Assembly (NCBI GenBank): GCA_963070105.1
Contig: OY718807.1
Coordinates: forward strand, 8,866,483 to 8,930,482
Direction of reading: 5' to 3'
Source: Litomosoides sigmodontis
Lineage: Eukaryota > Nematoda > Chromadorea > Rhabditida > Onchocercidae
DNA: 64,000 nucleotides
Below, piece after piece: positions 45,876 through 57,704 of this stretch. Below the pieces are notes generated by a model. The model was not told the origin of the DNA, ran no database searches, and saw only the letters and a list, made by a program, of their open reading frames with translations. Position 1 is the first letter of the stretch. Each line of letters begins with the position of its first letter. Both the position numbers and the translations under genes were made by a program.

Positions 45876-46684
45876 AAAGGAAAAAAAAAGTTAAATAGTT
45901 TTTGAAAATTCAAATAGTAAGTAATATGTATTATGCTGTTACTTTTTGTGCCAAAGAACCGACATTTTCTTTGTTTATTTTTTGCTAAGTGAAAAAATTT
46001 TAATGAAATTTTATTTGCTTCTTTCTCTCTAGTTAATTAATTTAAAATTTGTATTATTAATTCAGACATTTTCCTTCCTCCCTCTCTCTCTCCCTCTCTC
46101 TCTCTCTCTCCCTCGACAAGCATTAAATGAACGATTTTCATTTCTCTGAAATCAAGGAGAAGTGAAATATTATCAATGTTTTAATTAAGTTAATCAGTAC
46201 TTTCGCACCAATTACTATTTTGCTCAATTAACATTTCATTCTTCCCTCTCATATGTTTATAGGTATATATTTATGTATGCAAGGATATTATCAAAAATTG
46301 TCAACAATTCCAAAAAAAAAAATTCACTGAACAAGCTAAATGATAAAGACTTAGAGATTGTGAAAAAATTTTACAAAAACAGAAAAAAAGTTCGTTAGAA
46401 TACTTTTTTTTTTAAAAAAAAAAAAAGACGTACGACAAATAATTGTTGCAATTATTAGACTTAATTTGTATGGCAAAAAAAAATTGCTTTTCTTTTTCTT
46501 TTGTATATTTTCTATGACATTCAAATGAGCAAAAATAAAAATTAATTTCTCTTTCAGTTTAACAATGCAAAATGATACATCGTCAATTCTACCACTCTAC
46601 TCCATCCATCGTCCGTAGCCCATACGCATGATCATCGTGATCACTGTACGTCACAAAATTGTCACCAAAACAGTTACTACACTG

Positions 46685-46930
<246 letters not shown>

Positions 46931-47710
46931 GTAAGACACATCCTCTTCTTATACGCTGCGCTCACATACATTCTGCCATTGATTTCTGTGTGACGTCTAC
47001 TGCTCTCCGTTGTTACATCACATTTTCAAACGTAAACATTACTTTTCGCAAGAGTAACGCCGCAACATACGCCACTTCGTATTGACATGGTGACAATTGA
47101 CGGATGCTTATGACGTTTTGACGTGAAATATTTTTGGTATTTTTTTTAAACTTTTTCTACGTGTTTTGTTGTTAGTGTTCAGATGTAAGTAAGTTTATTT
47201 GACGTTTAGTCATAACTGTAATGTTAAAATGGTAAAGAAGAAGAGTGAACCACTGCTAGAGTAAGTGACTAAAGTATAGGTGAAGTTTGGTGTACAACTA
47301 CTTCTCAATTATGGAAATTTATTGTTGCAAATTTAGTCGACAAAGCATTATCGATGAGAAGTGATGGAGGAGGAATTTGGATTTGAGCTAACTTATCAAA
47401 TTATATTTTTAGCTTACGTACAGTTATTGTTGGTGTTGTAGAAAATTGTGTTTTGTTCAATTATTGCGACATTTCAAGAGTGATGTGAATGAAGCTTCTT
47501 TCTCCATCTTCCTCCTTCCCTTTGTGTCTCCCTCTCTCCCTCTCTCTCTCCCCTTGTCATTCAATTACTTAATCATAAAATTCATCAATGCGTTATTGAT
47601 TGCAGTTGAAAATGAGCAAGACATGATGGAAAGAAGTAAACTAGAACAGTGCTATTGGGAAGAGCTGAAATAAGCGAACCAGGTGGAGGAAGGAATGTAA
47701 GCAGCATTCC

Positions 47711-47718
47711 TGTTTCAG
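47711..47718 (+). promoter_or_regulatory. Candidate trans-splice acceptor
   Basis: TGTTTCAG lies 39 bases before the chosen ATG of the tetraspan gene, matching the nematode spliced-leader acceptor consensus. An out-of-frame ATG at 47730 lies between this site and the start. Confidence 0.5.
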
Positions 47719-47757
47719 TTATTCTTTTCATGCTAAGTGTACTGCAAGCAATTCAGC

Positions 47758-49432
47758 ATGTCACTAATGCATACAACTCTCGGATCAAATGATTCGCACT
47801 CCGATAGGATTCTGCGATTGCATGGATTACTTAAGGTTTTCCTTTTTCTCTCTTTGTTTTTCCTCTTTTTGCTTTCCTTCTTTATAACAACAATGTGTTT
47901 AATTTAATTTGTGTGACGTATAAATGAAGTGAGGTAATTCCAATCATGTAGGAGTAGATTTTACATAGGCAACGAACGCATTTGTTTGTTTAAAAAAAAA
48001 AATATTAATTTATGTGAACGTTTTTCAATCGATGGTTTGATTTCAGTGTCTAGCACAATGTAACGTTGTACTTGGTTTGATCATTTTTATACTGGCTGCA
48101 TTAGCAGATTATATGAGTTCACGTATTCATACCATTCGAATGATTGGCCTCGAGGAATGCTGCTCGTTCTATTTCATCTTGACTGGGTACCTCTTTCGTT
48201 TTTTATTTTTTTTCCTTCATAACTGGAAAGACGAACAGATCTTGGATGGTGGTTACACAACGAAATCAAGGCTTATCACATTATAAGCACATATTTTGCA
48301 TTTTGAACAAATCTAAAAATGAACATTTGAATGGGAAAAAAAAGGACGCCTAATGATGACAACTATTCGTTGGTCTTCTTCCGTTGCTATAAAAGAATTA
48401 AATTGTTAATCTGATCAGATGATACACTGCTTTTGCAGTATTATTGGAATTTGTGGTTCGGCTAGTCATCGTCGCAGTCTAATATTGGCATTCATGGTTA
48501 TGAATCTACATGCTATTCTTATTTTCGTACCAGCAATTATAATTGTTTCCAGCTTTGACATACATTTTTATCAGGTTTGCAAGTTTTTTTTTTAAAAAAT
48601 TACGCCTAATTTTAAAATGAGTTGAACTGTTAAGTGATATGAATACAAAACTGTTTTTCCAGGCTAAATGTTTCGGTGAATGTGATTGGCATCTGCTTGC
48701 AACAAGTCTACCGGAAAATAGTCGATGTCAAATTCTTTGTGGCGAAAATATTGATGATAACAAAAGAAGGTATCACGTTCACTTTTTTGTTTTGAAATTC
48801 CTCAAATTTCAGCTGGTGACAGCAGCAGATCGTAGCATCTGTTCACCAACCACATTGGAAACTTGTTCTTTTTTGTACTGAAAATTTTAACCTATCAGAA
48901 CTGCTGCTATGGTGTGAAAACGTCTGTTAATTTGATTATTTATTTTCATTTATGTAACAATTGAATGAGTAAAGAAGTAAACTTATAGTCTAATGACACG
49001 ATTGGGAACTGAATATCGTTTGGATGCTGGGATTATTGCAGCAACGATCTTACAGATGGGACTCTCCCTTTTTTCCGCATCAGTTTGTTGTCGGGAAATA
49101 TGTATGGAGTGTCGACCGGCTGTGTGGAATATTGATGTACGTTTTTCCGTGATTTTTGAAAATTAAATATGCCATTTATAGTGATGCTTTTCAGACCGGC
49201 AATGTTAAATTTTAATTTCTATCACGACATCGACGATCCTAATAGTTAGTGTACACTATTTATGAAAAAAGTGCCATTGTCCGAGTCTCTTAACTCACAA
49301 CTTCGATTCAGATGAATATAAATATTAGGAATTTTATCGCTTTCTAGACTAAATCTCTGAAATTTCGTATTTTAGAATCAGCAGTTGGATATGATGGTAC
49401 CGCTAAACCTGCGGGACGGTACACGGAACTGA
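47758..49432 (+). CDS. Four-pass (tetraspan) membrane protein, family not identified
   Basis: Exons 47758-47835, 48047-48186, 48439-48574, 48663-48769, 48989-49136 and 49376-49432 join in phase to 221 residues. Membrane segments: NVVLGLIIFILAALADYM, CSFYFILTGIIGICG, a long segment ending ILIFVPAIIIVSSF, and DAGIIAATILQMGLSLFSAS. The loop between segments 3 and 4 holds four cysteines (KCFGECDW, RCQILCGE), suggesting disulphides outside the cell. A CC pair and further cysteines follow segment 4 (VCCREICMEC), possible palmitoylation sites. There is no CCG motif in the large loop, so it is not a classical tetraspanin; claudin, MARVEL and MS4A-type folds have similar topology, but I see no signature. 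An ATG nine bases downstream is equally possible. It lies 1.9 kb after another multi-pass gene on the same strand. Confidence 0.75.
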
Positions 49433-51614
49433 AAAAAATTTGGCTCTCGTTCATTATAGATGTTATTGAAGTGTATATTTCGTCAGTGTGTTCCTCAAGT
49501 TAACATGTGCATGTGTATATTGTAATGATTATTTTGATATTCTTTATTCTATATCATTCCACAAATCTAACAAATACAGGAAGTGTAATGGTCCTTTCGA
49601 TCTAACTAGTATTTCTATCTAAAACCTCATATTGCAATTTTTTGTCTTTTTGCAGGTTTGGAAAACAGATGGAAAGTCGTAGAAAATGAAGCATAAAATT
49701 TCAAATGATTTAGATGTTAGAAAAAGACAAATGATACTGATTTTCACTCATTTTAATGGAATATACATATATTTGTAACTTGATTAAAGAAAAAAGCTTA
49801 CACGAACAGTGTTGCGTTTAGCAATCGACACTTCTTTTACGCGGATCAAAACTTCTTTCCGATATATAAAATAGGAAATTAATGTGATGAATTCATAATT
49901 GTGGAACACACTTGCTATTTTTTGGGTGCAGTTCGAAAAAAAGCTTTGATGCTATTGAGTTTCCTCATTTCGTATAAGATTTTGAAGATTTTTCACACTT
50001 ATAGTTTTCGACATATTTAAAGTGAAATAAATCTTTAACAAATAAGAATTTATTAATACAAGTTTTATACAAGGAAAAAAAAGACTTCCTGACCCCCCCC
50101 CCCCCCCCCCCCCCGAAATACGAAATACACTTTTCTTGATAAGGAAATGCATTCATATAATCGATGATATAAAGTATTCCATTATTAAATGGCAAAACAG
50201 AAGTATAATATGAACAGATGCTTATCACTTTCGTAACAGACTATACCTAATCAATAACACGAAAGCTGTGGAAAGCAGCTTACTGGCTTTCCATCCATAA
50301 ATTACGCATTGCGATTCTTACCTAACCAAACTTCCTCTGATGAAATATTATATCGTTAAAAAGAATAAATTGAGATGTAAGCGTTCACTACAGGAATTTT
50401 TTTTTTGAGATATGAATGTGCTCGACAGGAAAATTTTGATCAGTAACAGATTTTATAACCAGATCTTGATAAGTCAGAGAATGCGTAGCATTTTAGTTGC
50501 TTATTTACACTAGCTGATGAAATGAGAAAAAGACTGAACGATATTTCAGTTCAGTAAACTGCTATTAGAACAGAAATGTACAGATGCTTGGCATTTCACG
50601 ACTTAACTAAGGCACTTAAACAGTTTCAGTACGCGGCTCTTCTACCCATCCAAAATTTTAGACAAAAGCATAAAGCATAAACTACTCACTAATTATAATA
50701 CAAGTGAAACATAATAGAACTGGAAATGTCTCGAAAACGACCAGCGAGAACTGACAAGTTACATTATGATACATATCACAGGATTAGTTTTTGAAGTAAA
50801 GAACTTTACAGGACTGACAGGAACAAAAGTTTTGTCTTTAGGCAAATCAGAGATGCACATAAGGCGAAATTACAATATAGTGTTGAGCTACCATGAGGAA
50901 ATGAAATTAACTCCGTCAACCTAAATTTTTCAATTTCCTTTTTCCATAGAAATTTGAGCATAAATATGTATAAAGACTGAACTGTGCATAAAAAATCTGA
51001 AACCTCGAGCACAGCTCAAATTAAACCTTCGAATCAGATTGCTAAAATTTGTAAATATGCACTGAAAATTTTTTATGGAAAGAATCCCAAATCACTAGCA
51101 GGGATCTTTACTGCACAAATTCTCCTCAAAAGCCATTTAAAAAAAAACAAACAACAAAACAAGAAAAAATAAAAATGAGCAACATAGAGAGACATTCAAA
51201 CAGAAACCAGCGCTCTTTTTGGAAACGAAAATAAACAACTAAGATAAGCCAGACCAAATATTTCTCCAAGTTGATGTAGCCGCTTTATTCGTTACAACAT
51301 TCGCTAAAATGTCGAAATTTAACCAAAAACAGAAAGTTTTGCAAATAGTGAAATTTGAACGTCACGAATGTAGTAAATCTCTGTTTCAGTCTTTTATATT
51401 TGTACTTATTGCTTTTGAAAAAATTTTTTAAATTCCTAAGTGTTGCAATTTTTATTTATGGTTAGTGTATGGAGCCAAAAAATGTCGAATTTTTCTAACA
51501 TTCAATGTATCCTCTTTCTTCCGAATTTTGCTCAATTAAACTTTCCCTCGGCAATAAATATTCAAAAATTCATGTAACTATTTTCATAAGAACTACAATT
51601 TGAACTTGCAGTGA
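49433..51614. other. Intergenic between convergent tetraspan and golgin genes
   Basis: No coding signal found. It contains the 22-base poly(C) tract at 50093-50114. TTTATT at 51451 (AATAAA on the minus strand) is a plausible polyadenylation signal for the golgin gene, about 160 bases past its stop. Confidence 0.55.
50093..50114. repeat. Poly(C) tract, 22 bases
   Basis: A pure run of 22 C on the plus strand (G on the minus strand) inside very AT-rich sequence. G22 can form G-quadruplexes, and C22 an i-motif. Confidence 0.97.
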
Positions 51615-54600
51615 TTAACAAAAGACTAAGAACATGCCTTCAGCAACTTGATTGAGCAAATTCACTTCATCGTTAGTCAATTTCAACATTGTTGTCAGAA
51701 CAGGTATCAAATGACCACGTTCCTCGGTGACTCTTTCTGGTGCAATGAACTAACAAAATATTGTCATATGAGGATGGCAATGTATCACTGTTGCAGTGCT
51801 AATACCACTACTTATTTCGAGGAATGAATTATGTAGATAATTTAGTCTTATACCACGAAATCTCATGTCGAAAAACTGCTGCTATAGACTTAGTTAACAT
51901 GTAAAATCACGCCGTAACGCACTACCTTCGTGAGGCATTTGAATGTAGGTCTCTTTATACAGCTAAAATCTTATGCGAAATTGAACTGTTGATTTTTTGT
52001 GTGATGTCTGACAGCTTTTTTGCTATAATTTTTTGGTACGAATACTTCATTGCTTCTCCTCAAATGCCAAAATCTCACTTACTTTCATAATAACATTTTT
52101 CAGATACTCAGTGTTGGACAGATGATTTTCGCGCTCTCGATCACGTTCCATTCTGCGAATCTCTTCCTTCAAAAGTTTCGTTTGCTCTGTCAATCTTGCA
52201 TTCGTTGCTTCACTTTCATTTAGAAGCTCTCGCGTATGTTCCAGCTAAACCAAATATCTTAATTGCTAATTATTTCCTTCATGGGCTTCCTCTTCAAAAA
52301 AAGCAGTAATCTCTTGTAGAGCGTCACTATGCCACGGTGAGATCTAAGAGCTCTTCCGTGCAAATTACATTAAAAATAAGATGAATTTTAGCATGTGAGA
52401 CAAACTCTTCCTGATTTGGCATTAGACAAAAAAATTATGAATGTTCTAAAAAAACATATTTTCTTCAAGATGGCTAGGCTAGATAAAGCGAACTTGTCTG
52501 TTAATCACTTGAATAGCACCCTGAGATGTCGTCAAACTCTCTGGTTGATTCCGAATATCGGTTATAATCAGCTCTTCAGATTCGCCGTAAATCACTTCTT
52601 CCAGTGATTTTTCCTCATTGCCATCATTTCTTACATCTTTGTTTTCCGTATCTGCAGTCTCTATTGACGGTCGAACCAGGCAATTGCTACAAATTATTTT
52701 GACGGAAAAAAGTTTATTAAATACGCTAATAAAGCTATAGCCTACGCAAAACACTTCGTGAATTCAATGAATCTATCACTTTCATTTAATTTAGCAATAA
52801 CATAATTTTTCAAACCTGTATGGCAGAATATCTTTAGAAGGTTTTTGCAACTGGATAGTTACATTTTGTGCAGCAACTGCCGCTTGAATCTTTTCTATCT
52901 CTTTTCTTCGTGCCACTTCTTCATCTAGCGTACGTCTCAAACGTCCCACTTCTTCTTCTAAACCTTCGCGCTCTTGTCGCGCAGCTCTCAACAAATTCTC
53001 CTTTTCCTCATTGTGCGAAATTAAATTTGTATCAATTTGAACCAACAGTTCATTATTAACCTTTGCTTCTGAGTTAAATCGTAATTCAAATTCTTGTCGT
53101 TGTTCTAATAACCTAGAAATACAAGGTATCAGGTCCTCAAACCAACTTAACGATTTTTCACTTTACCCGGTAAAATATTGAACTGTGCTTTTGAAAGATA
53201 ACATATTGAATTGTATCATGATCAAAATATCTTATCGCTTTCTGCTATGTTAACGAATAACTGCTTAAACAACTAATATAAGCGATGAAATCCAGTGGAT
53301 AACTTGCTCTTTTTTATGAGATTCAGTAGCAGTGTTGAATTGTCGATGCAAGTTCGATATTTCGGTAGAAAGTGTTCTAACATGTCCCAATGAGGAATCA
53401 AGTTCGCCTTGTAACATACGATGTGAATTGCTGAAAGCACACAAAACCCACGATTTAAATACCTGCGAAATCAATTCTCTTGCATTCCAAATTTTATAAT
53501 CTCAATAACATAAACATTCAGAAAAAGCAGTGGAGCTCATGAATTATAGTTAAGCTCACGTCAAATTGTCAATTGTCTTTTTTTGCTGTCGAACTGTTTC
53601 CTCCAATATTTCAATTTCTTTCTTCGAACTTTCATTGTCATCACTTTTCTTCTGTTCCAGTACATAAAGAGCTCGAGTCTGTAATTATGATGTCGCTGAT
53701 AGTTCGCATAAAGCTAAAATGTCAATTTGAAAACTTAATTGTCAACTTAGTACTTCAATTCGACCCGAATTTCACCTTGAAAGTTGAATGCTCTTCAGAG
53801 AGATCATCGAACTGTCGCTGCAGTGATTCACGTTGAGAACAAAGTAATACCAGCTGTCGATTTAATGAAGAATTCAATGTCTCTAAATCTCTAATCTTTT
53901 CTTCATTTGCTCCAATAACTGCTATCAGCTGATCTCGTTCTTTGTTCCCAGCAGAAACCTGCTTTTCAAGTTGTTCCATTAGATCTTTTCGTTCTTTTTC
54001 ATTTAAAGTAAGTTCCACTTTTTTGTCTGAAATAAATAAGTGACCAAGGTAAGAATAACCATTTTTGTTTTCGAAACAAACTACTCAGAATACATCGTAA
54101 AAAAATCATAGTTTGCCAAACTTCTAAAAAACCTGCCTTCCATTTCTTCTTTCAACTTTTTGAGGACAACATTTAGTTCCACAATGTTATTGTTGAGGAG
54201 ATCTTTTTCTTCACGAATATTGTCCATTTCTTTCATCGATGCCTCCAATTCTGATATCAGCGAAGTTTTCGCGAGATTTACTTCTTTAAGCTCTTTCTGA
54301 AGCCGTTCAACTGTTTTCTCGAAATCGGCCATTTCTAATGTGATTACATTTTCCATACTTTTTTTCTAAATTTAACATAAAATGTTATTTGATTGTTTTC
54401 CATGATTTTAGCTGTTCGCATTTCAGCTTGATGAAGCAATTAAATAAAAAACTTGAACCTCTTTGTAAGACTCGAGTTGTGCAGAGGTGTCATCCAATAA
54501 CGAACGCAAATCAGCCACTGTAATTGTCAAGTTTTCTTTTTCTTTCGTTTGCTGAAAGGATTAATGCGCACATCGATTCACAGTTATATTCAAGAAGTCT

Positions 54601-55935
54601 GATAATTGAGAGCGCCGGGGATAGTCAGAAGGAAAAAACTTTGAGAATGATGAGATACCTTATCACATTCTTCCGTTTGTTTACGAAGCAAATTCTTCAC
54701 TGAAGCCAATTCATTTTGTAACTGAACCATACGAACATTAACTACGTCATTACTATTCGATTCATTGCAAAGTTTATTTGATTCAGTCTCTTCACTCATC
54801 TCCTAAAAATGAATCCTTCAATTGCCTTACGAGTTCCCGGAAAACCAATTTTTCATGCTACTTCGTTTTTTCGCTTCAAATTTTTCCTCTTTTGTTAAAG
54901 AAGTGAGAAATACATATCCGATTAAATCCTAACTATTAGCAAAATATTCTGAAAAATACTAAAATTCCACCTGATGTTCCTTTAACCTCGTCTCCAGCTT
55001 CTCAACTTTTAGCGCCAATTCAGAGCATTTAATTTCTAGATCATTACACTTCTGAAAAATATTGCAAAATGCTAAAAGGCCTGTTCTTAATCAAAACTTT
55101 CTTTCATCTTCGACTTCGGGATTTCTTCCTTGATGAAAACTCTTATTAACAATATATATATATATATATGTATATTTATTTATTTATTTCTTTATTTATT
55201 TAGTGCTAATCTATCTATATCTTTTATAACTGATACTACCGGCGGATTTCCTAGTATTTCTATTATGGTCACAAAAATTTCAAAATTAACTTCGTTCAAA
55301 TGCTGAATTTCTCCTGTTTGTTTCGTGCTTTTTTCCTGTTCGTCGCATAACCTTTTCTTAGATTCCTAAACAGTTTAAAGCACTGCTTAGATAACCAATT
55401 ATAAGCCATTACTTCAAAACAAATGACTGACTTAAAATAAATGACACCCACATCGTTTCAAATGAATTATCTTTAGATGACATTGCATAAGACCAACACG
55501 GAAGGCACCACGTCCAATTAGAAGTGACCTAATAGGTGCAAATGAAATATGAAATTATCTAAGAAAATATCGGCATACAGTGAAATGCTTCCGCACTTCT
55601 TCCAATTCTATTTTGAGCTTTTCATTTTCACATTTGGTAGCTTTCAATTTGTCAATCTGTTTTTTGACGAAACGGATTAAATCATCGCGTGATAGGGCAT
55701 CCACCTACAACTTGATTTACATTTGATTTGAAGCTTGCTTAATGTATCTAAAATTTTGTTCTAAGAATAAGAAACCGGAAATCCTTTTTCCACATAGCTG
55801 GCAGCACAACTAACCTTTCTCACACCGCCAGATCGTAAAATCGAATCCTAAACCAAACTAGCACACTGTGTGAAAGCCCAAACTGAAGCTAACCTTTGAT
55901 CGCGGTGTCATAGTTCCACTTGTTGATGCGGCCAT
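51615..55935 (-). CDS. GCC2: GRIP-domain golgin (GCC2/GCC185-like)
   Basis: A coiled-coil tether of the trans-Golgi. Exons in order: 55935-55894, 55704-55579, 55365-55291, 55051-54971, 54802-54659, 54551-54459, 54365-54137, 54026-53776, 53678-53560, 53430-53304, 53112-52816, 52686-52494 (or -52509), 52244-52083, 51749-51615; about 690 residues. Near the N-terminus VDALSRDDLIRFVKKQI matches the GCC2 family start. The middle is continuous E/K/L/Q-rich coiled coil. The C-terminus is a GRIP domain, NTEYLKNVIMKFIAPERV then LIPVLTTMLKLTNDEV, with the tyrosine that contacts ARL1-type GTPases. It is much shorter than vertebrate GCC2. The intron after 54137 has a GC donor (G|GCAGGT), forced by phase. 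The junction 53304 to 53112 is out of phase (0 to 2), so a mini-exon or an error is missing from the model. TTTAATAG before the ATG may accept a spliced leader. Confidence 0.86.
55152..55206. repeat. (TA)n and (TTTA)n tracts in a golgin intron
   Basis: A run of TATATA (55152-55171) followed by repeated TTTA units (about 55176-55203), both inside the intron between golgin exons 3 and 4. Confidence 0.85.
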
Positions 55936-57704
55936 TTCTATTAAAGTTCCACTCATCCCTTTCTCCCCTCTCTCTCTCTCACTCACTCTCTCTTTCTCTC
56001 AAATTCCTTCCCGAAACTCACAAATCACCATAATTAGTAGCAAATCATCCTTGCTGAACAACAAGAGTAAACTGAAAGTAAATTATTTATCATTCGGCAA
56101 TTTGAATCTGAACCAGCGTGAAAATCAAACGTGACATGTAGTCGTTAGGATGTCATAGCGTAGGTTCAGTGTGCGTGTCTCAAAACTTCTCGATCTCGAT
56201 CTCTAGAAGACATCTATCTTCCACAAAGAGCACAAGCATTTCTCAAGCTATAAACATCCTTTGAAAGGTTAACAGTTCTCATCCATCTGTTTGTCGTACT
56301 GAAGTGACAAATTTGCCATTTAATTCACTGATATATTTCAAATGCAAATTTAAGGTTCAGAAATTGAAATTATTAATTTCTGAATTGATACTAGCACTTC
56401 TCTCTACCATCTTAATATCTCGTCACGTGATCAGTTCAAACGGTTGCAATCGGAAATCTTGCCAATCACGTCAGGAATGAGTGATGAGGAGACAGGTGTG
56501 GGATGAAGAAAGCTAACAACCGTAGGACGGTGTCGTGCAGTGAAGAAGCACTCTTAAATTACTCCAATAATCTGATTGCTTCTTGTGATGCTAGGAGAAA
56601 CGAAAAGTTTCCTAGTTGGAAATTACAGCTCACTGCTCTCTTCTTCAAACAAAAGTTGAAGTGTGAAGGCGCACATCCGGCAGATAGCTCTTCACCGTTT
56701 CGCACTTATCCGGCAAAATTGTGGCTACGTGAAGCTGTAAAAGCATTTTCAGCCATATGTTTTATTCATTTTGCGTCACAATCAATTTTTGCTAGCGAAA
56801 TACACGTATTGGAAAAAACAATTTTTGAATTGAAAAAAAAAAAGAAAGAGAAACCGACAAAGTAAGTGGAATTAAAAAGTAACTGGAACTTAATCTAATC
56901 AATGAAAAATTGAGAAGCAAGAGAGGAAGCATTGCATTTGTTAGCATAAAAATAGCGAGAAATAAGTGATTTAAACGATAACTATGAGAAATCAGTCAAA
57001 ACAATTAATTAATTAATTAATCAATTTATGCCCTCAATACAAATTGCCATTTTTTTCAAAGGAGGGAAAAAAAAAGAAACTAAAACACCCGTACAAAATA
57101 TTTGTTGAAACAAGTCATAATCAAAACAAAACAACGAAGTGAAATTTTTGATAATAATTGGCCGTTTTCTTTTCTTTTAATTTTTACTACACATTTCACT
57201 TACGTCACCACCTTTACATTTGTTGAAAAATTATCACAAAATCGTGAATTACAATGACAAATTTAGGATGATCAATGAATTATGCAGTTTTTGAATGGAA
57301 ATTTTTCATGACAGATGCATAACAACAAATGTTGCAAAATGTTCATTGAAAAGGAAATTTGATTAACAAGTGAGAAGATATGAATTTTGAAAATAATTAC
57401 CATTACTTTCAACAATTTGGCAAATATCTTTGTTGTATTTTTGCACGAAATTTTACCAAGTGCTAACCGATGTATTTTCTGCTAAATTAAATTTCTAGCA
57501 AATGGTTAAATAAATTTTGATTTTAGTGCATAAATTAGCGTGTGTTGTTGTCCAGTGAGGATTTTAGGGAGATTAAAAGAAAGAAATTGAATAAATAATA
57601 GGGATGATGTAGGAGACGATGGATTCCCTTCCTAATAATTAAGTGCTGTGGAATGTGAAATACTCATTAATAGGAGTAATTAAATTGCTCAATAAAGCTC
57701 TAAG
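55936..57704. other. Intergenic between golgin start and AMPK gamma end
   Basis: Contains the upstream region of the golgin gene, with CT-rich runs at about 55965-56000, the small open frame at 56503 described separately, and AT-rich sequence after 56870 in which I see nothing further. Confidence 0.5.
56503..56865 (+). CDS. Small unidentified open frame or first exon
   Basis: An open frame of 120 codons from ATG 56503 to the stop at 56865, on the plus strand between two minus-strand genes. The first 240 bases are GC-richer than the flanks and code for a basic, cysteine-containing peptide (PSWKLQLTALFFKQKLKCEG, PAKLWLREAVKAFSA); the last 30 codons are AT-driven and end in a lysine run. A GTAAAA at about 56737, after LWLREA, could be a donor, so only the first part may be coding. 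I recognise no domain. It starts about 570 bases from the golgin start, in the divergent direction. Confidence 0.4.
   Translation: MKKANNRRTVSCSEEALLNYSNNLIASCDARRNEKFPSWKLQLTALFFKQKLKCEGAHPADSSSPFRTYPAKLWLREAVKAFSAICFIHFASQSIFASEIHVLEKTIFELKKKKKEKPTK

Noticed and set aside
48770..48881. Open extension of tetraspan exon 4
   Set aside because: Splicing from 48769 to 48989 restores a fourth hydrophobic segment in phase; the extension is AT-driven and ends at a stop.
52868..53059. Plus-strand 63-codon frame
   Set aside because: It is antisense to golgin coiled-coil exon 11, where a repetitive codon pattern opens the other strand.
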